A stretch of DNA of 8,396 bases from Fulvivirga aurantia (lineage in GTDB: Bacteria > Bacteroidota > Bacteroidia > Cytophagales > Cyclobacteriaceae): assembly GCF_009711475.1 (NCBI RefSeq), contig NZ_SMMD01000793.1:1-8396 (forward strand). Direction: 5' to 3'. The notes below the pieces were generated by a model that had not been told where the DNA came from, ran no database searches, and saw only the letters and a program-made list of their open reading frames with translations. Of this stretch, positions 1 through 6,328 are shown one piece after another. The translations under genes were made by a program, and so were the position numbers. Position 1 is the first letter of the stretch. The number at the start of each line of letters is the position of its first letter.

Positions 1-72
1 TTTTTTTGTATCTTGATTTGAGTCCCTCCAACCTAGGGGGAATTTATATGTCAAACCTAACCCAAAAAACCT
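1..72 (+). other. 5' leader of the SusC-type gene, promoter not resolved
   Basis: This AT-rich stretch precedes the first gene. It opens with a run of seven T's, which could be the tail of an upstream terminator or part of a promoter; the window edge prevents a choice. The closest match to the Bacteroidota -7 element (TAnnTTTG) is TATCTTGA at 9-16, which is imperfect, and its -33 partner would lie outside the window. A weak hairpin is possible around 23-39 (CCCT pairing with AGGG). The last bases before the start codon are A-rich (run of six A's at 64-69) and there is no Shine-Dalgarno site, which is normal for this phylum. Confidence 0.3.
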
Positions 73-3000
73 ATGAAAAAACTATTACTGTTTTTTTGGT
101 TTTTCTCTTTTGCCATTTTTGTAATGGCACAAGACAGAACCATTACAGGTAAAGTAACAAGCTCCGATGACGGAAGCGCTCTGCCTGGTGTAAACGTAGT
201 TTTGAAGGGAACAACAGTTGGTACGGTTACCGATGTCGAAGGTGACTACCGTTTGTCGATTCCTGATGAGGGAGGTACTTTGATCTTCTCATTCATTGGT
301 CTTGAAACCCAACAAATTGATGTGGGTAGTAGATCAGTGATTGATGTTGCAATGGCCTCCGATGTACAACAACTTTCTGAAGTTGTGGTGACTGCTCAAG
401 GTATAGAGCGGAAAAAAGAAGCACTTGGATTTGCTGTAAGTACACTAGATGAAGATGCAGTTGCTGATAAAACTGAGGGCGATGTAGTTCGGTCACTCAG
501 AAGTAAAGCTTCCGGTGTACAAATTACACAGCAAAGTGGCTTATCCGGATCCGGTACTAATATTCTTATTAGAGGATATACCTCCTTTACCGGTAATAAC
601 CAACCATTGTTTATCATTGATGGTGTACCATTTAATACCAACACAAACTCTGCTGATGGGGATAATGATGGCGGCCGTGACTTTGTAGATGGTGCCAGTA
701 GTGGTTCTTCACGTTTTGTGGATCTAGATCCTAACAATATTGAATCAATCAATATTTTGAAGGGTCTTGCAGCAGCCACACTTTACGGTACACAGGGTCG
801 TAACGGAGTGGTACTTATTACGACCAAATCAGGAGCCTCTGGTACTGCAAGTAAAAAAATGGATATCTCAGTATCCCAATCAGTGTTTGCAAATAAGATT
901 GCTTCACTTCCAGATTATCAGGATAGCTTTGGTAATGGATTTGACCAGGTGTTTGGATGGTTCTTTAGTAACTGGGGACCGGGCTTCTATGAAGAAGGTC
1001 TGGCAGGCTGGGCTAATGATTCTTCAATAGATGAAAACGGTAATCTACCTCACCCATACTCTCAGTATTCAAACCCTGCTCTTAGAGCGGCTTTTCCTCA
1101 ATTTCAAGAAGGTCAACCGGATCATGATTACCCATGGGTACCTTATGATAATGTTTCTGAGTTTTTTAGAACAGGAATCGTTTCTAACACATCAGTCAAT
1201 GCACGAGGTGTTAGCGATGATGGTAGAAGTACCTACAACCTAAATTTTGGTTACTTAAACGATGAAGGATTTACCCCAGGCAACGAACTAGAAAGAATAT
1301 CTTTTAGCGTTGGAGGTAACACCAAACTAAATAATGGACTCTCTATTAACGGTACCATGACTTTGTCAAGAACTGATTGGCAATCACCTCCGGTTTCTGC
1401 AAGTGAAGGAAATGGAGCTTTTGATCCAGATGGTAACAATCCAGTTTCGTCTTCCGTTTTCGGACACGTTTTCTTTACTCCAAGAAGTATTGATTTGATG
1501 AATCTTCCATTTGAAAATCCGATAGATGGAAGTAGTGTCTATTACAGAAATGGTAATGATATCCAAAACCCAAGATGGACGGTGGCCAATGCTTTTAATA
1601 GCCAATTGACAAATAGGGTATTTGGTACTTTAGGTACGAGCTATGACATAACTGAAAATCTGAATGTAGCTTATCGTCTTGGTTATGATATTTACAACGA
1701 GAGAAACGAAAGTGGACAAAATAAAGGGGGTGTTGAAGGGCCTCTTACTGGTTTATATAGAACCTTTGATAACCAAAATACAATTTGGGACCACACTTTG
1801 ACGCTTAATGGCGATTATAATATCACAGAGTTACTGAGGTTAAACTTCAACCTGGGTGCAACAAGTAGAAGAACTGTACTAGACAGACAAGGAGTAACAA
1901 GTGTAAATCAAGTGGCTTTTGGTACTTTCAGACACTTTAACTTTACTGATCAATCTCCAATCCAATATTTTGAAGAGCAGAATATTGTAGGGCTCTTCGG
2001 TCAGGCTGAGTTTGACTATAACGGTTATTTATTTGTGACATTAGCTGGTCGTAGGGATGCCGTATCTAATTTCTCAGAAGACAATCGCTCACTATTTTAT
2101 CCTAGTATAAGTACAGCGGTAATATTGTCAGAAATTCTTCCATCTCTAACCAATAACCCTAACATTCTGAACCTACTCAAGATTAGAGCAGGTTTCGGAA
2201 CCTCAGCAGGGTTTAGAGAAGGCTATCCGACCGTTTCAGTTCTTTCTGCAAACTCCAGAAAGTTCCTAGATCCGGGTGGTGCTACAATTTCTTCTAACAC
2301 AACTGGTTCGTTATTAGGTAACCCTGACTTGAAACCAGAAAGACAGGAAGAATTTGAAGTAGGATTAGAAATTTTCGGTTGGAATAACAGAGTTGACCTG
2401 GATCTTTCTTATTACAAGAGAACGTCAACAGACCTGATTGTTCAACAGCCTCTTGATCCTTCTACAGGATTCCTTGCCACTTTTACCAATATTGGTGAAG
2501 TTGAAAACAAAGGTATAGAAATAGATCTTGGGGTAGATATTTTTGCAAACACTGCCGTAAAATGGAATGCCAGAGCAAACTTTACACGAATAGAAAGTGA
2601 AGTAATAGAGCTAAGTCCGGGAACGGATCAGATTGCCATCGCTGGTTTCTCCAATCTTGGAAATTTTGCAAAAGTAGGAGAGCCACTTGGGGTCATGTTG
2701 GGTAATAGAATTCAACGTAGCCCAGACGGAGAATTTGTACTAAATAGTGTGGGAGACTACGTAATAGAACAAGGTACATTTAAAATAGGAGATCCTATTC
2801 CTGATTTTACCCTGAATGTGGTTAATTCTGTTAATTACAAAAATTTCACATTATCTGCGGTAATTAACTGGGTACAAGGGGGAGACATTTACTCCAGAAC
2901 AGTGTCTACACTACTCGGTAGAGGTTTAACCACCGATACAGAAGATCGACTGGGCACCTTTATCTTACCAGGTGTTAAAAATGTAGGGTCAAATGCAGAC

Positions 3001-3348
3001 CCTGTGTATGTTGAAAATGACCTACAAACCAACAACTCTAGTTTTTATTTCGACAATGTGCTTTTTGGTCCTGATGAGTTAGGTGTATTTGATGCCACGA
3101 CTATTAGGCTTCAGGAGATATCACTGAGTTATGCTCTACCAAAAAATATCTTAGACAAAACACCATTTGGCTCGGTAACACTTACAGCCTCTGGGTTTAA
3201 CCTTTGGTACGAAGCAGTTAACATTCCGGAGGGGACAAACTTCGATCCTAACGTAGCTGGTTTGGGAGTTGGTAACGGACAAGGTTTTGATTATCTCAAC
3301 GGGCCAAGCTCGAAACGATATGGCGGTACTTTAAAATTCACATTCTAA
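73..3348 (+). CDS. SusC/RagA-type TonB-dependent outer-membrane transporter
   Basis: Outer-membrane importer that takes up a nutrient captured by its SusD-type partner, using energy passed on by TonB-ExbBD. The 1091 residues are within the usual size for the family. Seen in the sequence: a signal peptide (residues 1-19, predicted cut VMA|QD); a carboxypeptidase-regulatory-like beta domain at about 22-95; a TonB-box-like segment SEVVVTAQG at 102-110; a plug domain at about 114-255 containing the SusC hallmarks LFIIDGVPF (179-187) and GRNGVVLITTKSG (242-254); and then a long beta-barrel. The barrel carries the family motifs NPDLKPE (750-756) and NKGIE (812-816) and ends in an aromatic beta strand with terminal Phe1091. 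There is no N-terminal secretin/STN domain, so signalling to a FecI/FecR pair is not indicated. The plug has an acidic loop, DGDNDGGRD (195-203), that looks like a calcium loop. The start at 73 is the only one giving a proper signal peptide. The SusD-type gene follows six bases later, so the two are surely co-transcribed. The substrate is unknown. Confidence 0.97.
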   Translation: MKKLLLFFWFFSFAIFVMAQDRTITGKVTSSDDGSALPGVNVVLKGTTVGTVTDVEGDYRLSIPDEGGTLIFSFIGLETQQIDVGSRSVIDVAMASDVQQLSEVVVTAQGIERKKEALGFAVSTLDEDAVADKTEGDVVRSLRSKASGVQITQQSGLSGSGTNILIRGYTSFTGNNQPLFIIDGVPFNTNTNSADGDNDGGRDFVDGASSGSSRFVDLDPNNIESINILKGLAAATLYGTQGRNGVVLITTKSGASGTASKKMDISVSQSVFANKIASLPDYQDSFGNGFDQVFGWFFSNWGPGFYEEGLAGWANDSSIDENGNLPHPYSQYSNPALRAAFPQFQEGQPDHDYPWVPYDNVSEFFRTGIVSNTSVNARGVSDDGRSTYNLNFGYLNDEGFTPGNELERISFSVGGNTKLNNGLSINGTMTLSRTDWQSPPVSASEGNGAFDPDGNNPVSSSVFGHVFFTPRSIDLMNLPFENPIDGSSVYYRNGNDIQNPRWTVANAFNSQLTNRVFGTLGTSYDITENLNVAYRLGYDIYNERNESGQNKGGVEGPLTGLYRTFDNQNTIWDHTLTLNGDYNITELLRLNFNLGATSRRTVLDRQGVTSVNQVAFGTFRHFNFTDQSPIQYFEEQNIVGLFGQAEFDYNGYLFVTLAGRRDAVSNFSEDNRSLFYPSISTAVILSEILPSLTNNPNILNLLKIRAGFGTSAGFREGYPTVSVLSANSRKFLDPGGATISSNTTGSLLGNPDLKPERQEEFEVGLEIFGWNNRVDLDLSYYKRTSTDLIVQQPLDPSTGFLATFTNIGEVENKGIEIDLGVDIFANTAVKWNARANFTRIESEVIELSPGTDQIAIAGFSNLGNFAKVGEPLGVMLGNRIQRSPDGEFVLNSVGDYVIEQGTFKIGDPIPDFTLNVVNSVNYKNFTLSAVINWVQGGDIYSRTVSTLLGRGLTTDTEDRLGTFILPGVKNVGSNADPVYVENDLQTNNSSFYFDNVLFGPDELGVFDATTIRLQEISLSYALPKNILDKTPFGSVTLTASGFNLWYEAVNIPEGTNFDPNVAGLGVGNGQGFDYLNGPSSKRYGGTLKFTF

Positions 3349-3354
3349 AGAAAA

Positions 3355-5031
3355 ATGACTATGAAAAATATATATAAGTCAATCATAGCCGCGGTAGTGT
3401 TTTTTATGGCAGGTTGTGATACAACAGAACTGGATTTAACTAAAAATCCAAACGGTTTAGCCACTGATGAGGCTACTGCAGATCTTTACATCAACGAAGT
3501 GCAGGTAAACTTTGGAGCGCTCATAGCTTCTTTGGAAGTGGAGGCTGCTGAGACTGTTCGTATTCTTAATATGGACGGAAGGAATTATCAGAACGCCTTT
3601 GCCCCAACCCGATTTGACGAAGAATGGGAAGACTCTTATCAGAAAATATTAAAGGATATAAGAGAAATGACCATTTTAGCCGAAGAAGCCGGACAACTTC
3701 ATCATATTGGAATGGCTCAGGTTATTGAGGCATACATTATTGTAACGCTTGTCGACTTTTTTGGCGATATTCCTTATGAAGAAGCACTTCAGGGTGGGGC
3801 AAACCTCAACCCTGGGGTAGCTGGCGATGGTGGTGAAAGTGTATATGCTGCTGCAGTTACATTGCTAGATAATGCAATTACCAATTTTAATACTGAAATA
3901 ATTTCTTCATTAGAACCTTCTAATGACTTGTTTTATTCAGGCAATTGGGACAATTGGATTGCTGCGGCTAACAGTATTAAGATGAAAATCTATGTAGCTA
4001 CACGATTAGTAGACACTAGTGCTGAAAGTAAATTCAATGATATTGTAACGAGTGGAGAATTTATAACCTCAAACAGTCAGGATTTTCAGTTTGAATGGGG
4101 GATTTCTAATAATAATCCTGATACCAGACATCCTGAATACATCACCAATTACACACCTGGAGGGGCAAACACCTATATGTCTAACTGGCTGATGGATTAC
4201 ATGCAGAATGATAAGCAAAACAATGGGGTTGCTGTATTTGAAGGCCCAGATCCTCGGATGAAGTACTACTTCTACAGACAAACCAGTTTTGTGCCTCAGG
4301 ACAATCCTAATTTGATAAACTGCGTAGAAGAGACGAAGCCTGATCATTATGGGGCTAACGATGTTTTCTGCAGTTTGCCAGAAGGTTATTGGGGTAGAGA
4401 TCATGGTGACGATGATGGTATACCACCAGATGGACAGTTGAGGACTGCTTATGGTGTTTATCCCGTGGGAGGTAGATTAGACGACAATTCTTTTGAAGTA
4501 ATTGCAAGTATAAGTCTTGGTGCTCAAGGAGCTGGTATTACACCCATTATGTTGGCTAGCTGGGTAGATATGATGAGGGCAGAAATGGCCTTAATCGATG
4601 GTAATGTAGCAGTGGCACAAGATCGCTTAGTAAGTGGTGTGGGAAAATCTTTTGCTAAAGTAAGAGAATTTGGTTCAAGAGATGCTACAGCCGATATCTC
4701 AGAGTTGCCTGATGAAGATGATGATGTGGCTTACCAAACCGAGCTGGCACAAATTTTTGCGAGTGCCTCATCTGAAGGTGAGCGACTTAATATACTTGGT
4801 TCTGAGTATTTTGTCACGCTCTTTGGTAATGGTCTCGATGGCCTGAATTACTACAGAAGAACAGGGCGACCTTCAACCCTACAGCCGAATTTGGAAGAAG
4901 AACCAGGTGATTTTTTCAGATCGTTTTTCTACCCTCCGGTATTTGTAGAACGAAATTCTGCTGTTGCTCAGAAGGATGGTGTGCAAGACCGCGTGTTCTG
5001 GGATACAGGTACAACACTTTTAGCTAATTAA
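3355..5031 (+). CDS. SusD/RagB-type nutrient-binding lipoprotein (SusD-like_2 type)
   Basis: Surface lipoprotein that caps the SusC-type barrel and captures the nutrient. Its 558 residues match the family. Seen: a lipoprotein signal peptide ending in MAGC (lipidated Cys21), the early NPNG motif typical of the family, a helical TPR-like region with the hallmark VDFFGDIPY (133-141), and the segment GYWGRDHGDDDGIPPDG (344-360) leading into RTAYGVYPVGG (363-373). RRTGRP lies at 501-506 near the C-terminus. I assign the SusD-like_2 subtype from recall of these motifs rather than the classical SusD subtype. Besides Cys21 the only cysteines I see are Cys323 and Cys339, which could form a disulfide beside the acidic loop. 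Two in-frame starts lie six bases apart (3355 and 3361). The second gives the more usual signal-peptide start MKNIYKS, so the true protein may begin there. The upstream AAAGAAAA stretch may serve as the ribosome entry site. It is the second gene of the operon; the ligand cannot be told from the sequence. Confidence 0.95.
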   Translation: MTMKNIYKSIIAAVVFFMAGCDTTELDLTKNPNGLATDEATADLYINEVQVNFGALIASLEVEAAETVRILNMDGRNYQNAFAPTRFDEEWEDSYQKILKDIREMTILAEEAGQLHHIGMAQVIEAYIIVTLVDFFGDIPYEEALQGGANLNPGVAGDGGESVYAAAVTLLDNAITNFNTEIISSLEPSNDLFYSGNWDNWIAAANSIKMKIYVATRLVDTSAESKFNDIVTSGEFITSNSQDFQFEWGISNNNPDTRHPEYITNYTPGGANTYMSNWLMDYMQNDKQNNGVAVFEGPDPRMKYYFYRQTSFVPQDNPNLINCVEETKPDHYGANDVFCSLPEGYWGRDHGDDDGIPPDGQLRTAYGVYPVGGRLDDNSFEVIASISLGAQGAGITPIMLASWVDMMRAEMALIDGNVAVAQDRLVSGVGKSFAKVREFGSRDATADISELPDEDDDVAYQTELAQIFASASSEGERLNILGSEYFVTLFGNGLDGLNYYRRTGRPSTLQPNLEEEPGDFFRSFFYPPVFVERNSAVAQKDGVQDRVFWDTGTTLLAN

Positions 5032-5048
5032 AATTTAATCCAATAGTT

Positions 5049-6257
5049 ATGAAATATATACTGCAATCACTTTTTGTCACGCTGTTGCTTATTGTAGCAG
5101 CATCGTGCAGTGAAGAAAAATTGGTAAATGAAATTATCGATGGTGTTGAGACGGGAGCTGTAATTCGAAATCTTGGTGAAGTAAATGCCCTTGATAGTGC
5201 TGATTTGAGTTCGACTTATACAATCGAGCTCGAAGTACAAGATGGAGCTGAGGGATCGCTTCTTCAGGAAGTTAGAGTAAATGTTGGCTTTGCCGACCAG
5301 GATGATATTGGAACTGATACTGTTGCAATTTCAACTTTTGAAACAATCTCTGCGGCTGAGTTTAATGAAACTAGTGCCAATGGGCTTCCTAAGGCGACTT
5401 TTTCAGCCACGCTTAATGAACTTGCAAATCATGTAGGAACATCCGCTGGAAATTTCAGCGTGGACGATGTGTTTCTAATTGATTTTGAGTTAGTACTAAC
5501 AGATGGAAGAGTGTTTAACCTTAGTAATGCTACAAGTGACGTAACACGAACAGGTAGGTTCTCATACTTCAATTCACAGTTTCGGTACGCGCCAGTAATC
5601 CAGGATCCTAACAGGGTTGAGATAGTGGAGTTTAGTCTTGGTGCCAAATCAAATGGAAGACTAATGGCTGGAGCACAAGATACTGTTTTTGTGACCTTCA
5701 GTGATGGTAATTTAATTACCGACCCTACGATTACCCGTGTGTCGGCTGGAGGTAACACTGATGATGTACAGGGCGTCTGGACTCAGTCTACGGATGATGA
5801 AGATGTATACTTTTTTGTTTATACAGCAGGCGCAGCAAATGCTGACACTGTGTCTTTTAGTTTTAATGGGGCAGAAATAGTATCAGGATTTCCATCATAC
5901 ACTCAAACATTTAAAAATGCGTTTATTATAGATAATGTAATAACCGCATCTGTAGCTGATAGTGAAGTAATAGTCCAAAATGGGCAGATTGATAAGGTTT
6001 CTTTAACTTTCGATTTTGGAGAGCCCCTGGCTGGTGACTCTGTATCTTATGATGTGTCGTCAGCTCAGTTTGATGATTTTGTAGTTGAAAAACCAGTAGT
6101 AGCGGGTAGTCAGATGCTTATTCTGACATTCACACCGACAATTGGTGGTTCTAAAATACCTAATCAAATTCTGAATTTTGATGTCGTGATCACCGGAGCT
6201 AAAGATGAAACCGGAAATGAAGCGTCAGAGAATCTATCAATTACATTATTGAATTAG
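5049..6257 (+). CDS. Beta-rich surface lipoprotein of unrecognised family (SusE/F-like position)
   Basis: I do not recognise a named family. The 402-residue protein starts with a clear lipoprotein signal peptide ending in VAASC (lipidated Cys20). The residues right after the cysteine, SEEK, resemble the lipoprotein export signal of Bacteroidota (a small residue followed by two acidic ones), which sends lipoproteins to the cell surface. The mature part is acidic, rich in alternating Val/Thr/Ser/Asp beta-strand patterns, and has no further cysteine. It seems to split into an N-terminal domain (about 25-180, ending in the aromatic stretch GRFSYFNSQFRYAP) and a C-terminal part (about 182-402) that looks like two Ig-like beta-sandwiches; the last has a DETGN turn (near the C-terminus) reminiscent of bacterial Ig-like repeats. 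It begins 17 bases after the SusD-type gene and is followed by a terminator, so it is the last gene of that transcript. By position it is probably an accessory binding protein like SusE/SusF; that role is inferred, not shown. No enzyme motif was seen. Confidence 0.85.
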   Translation: MKYILQSLFVTLLLIVAASCSEEKLVNEIIDGVETGAVIRNLGEVNALDSADLSSTYTIELEVQDGAEGSLLQEVRVNVGFADQDDIGTDTVAISTFETISAAEFNETSANGLPKATFSATLNELANHVGTSAGNFSVDDVFLIDFELVLTDGRVFNLSNATSDVTRTGRFSYFNSQFRYAPVIQDPNRVEIVEFSLGAKSNGRLMAGAQDTVFVTFSDGNLITDPTITRVSAGGNTDDVQGVWTQSTDDEDVYFFVYTAGAANADTVSFSFNGAEIVSGFPSYTQTFKNAFIIDNVITASVADSEVIVQNGQIDKVSLTFDFGEPLAGDSVSYDVSSAQFDDFVVEKPVVAGSQMLILTFTPTIGGSKIPNQILNFDVVITGAKDETGNEASENLSITLLN

Positions 6258-6280
6258 TCTGTTTTAACTTTTTTAAAACT

Positions 6281-6311
6281 AAAGACCCTGCTGGTATCAG
6301 CAGGGTCTTTT
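6281..6311 (+). terminator. Intrinsic terminator of the SusC-SusD-lipoprotein operon
   Basis: A perfect 13-bp inverted repeat (AAAGACCCTGCTG at 6281-6293 and its exact complement at 6298-6310) encloses a four-base loop, GTAT. The GC-rich core and the TTTT run at 6308-6311 make a classical Rho-independent terminator, 23 bases after the stop codon of the third gene. The A's opening the left arm give a T-run on the other strand too, so it could also work in reverse. The next gene starts only 18 bases after the hairpin, so the structure should limit read-through into it. Confidence 0.9.
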
Positions 6312-6328
6312 AATTATCAATTAGTGGT

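Noticed and set aside
9..16. TATCTTGA as a -7 promoter element for the SusC-type gene.
   Set aside because: It matches only four of the six fixed TAnnTTTG positions, and the -33 element would be outside the window, so it cannot be supported.
23..39. A GC-rich patch with CCTAGG and a CCCT/AGGG hairpin, considered as an operator or riboswitch element.
   Set aside because: The stem is only four to five pairs and too short to distinguish from chance; no known regulatory motif was recognised.
48..152. A 34-codon open frame starting at ATG 48 and overlapping the SusC start in another frame, a possible leader peptide.
   Set aside because: Its sequence is simply the out-of-frame reading of the signal-peptide region, it has no recognisable ribosome site and no regulatory repeats; chance is the simplest explanation.
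396..779. A minus-strand open frame of 127 codons, and other minus-strand frames within the SusC-type, SusD-type and lipoprotein genes (for example 4069-4404 and 5429-5758).
   Set aside because: They lie wholly inside well-supported plus-strand genes, and their products are low-complexity or show no domain, signal peptide or family motif.
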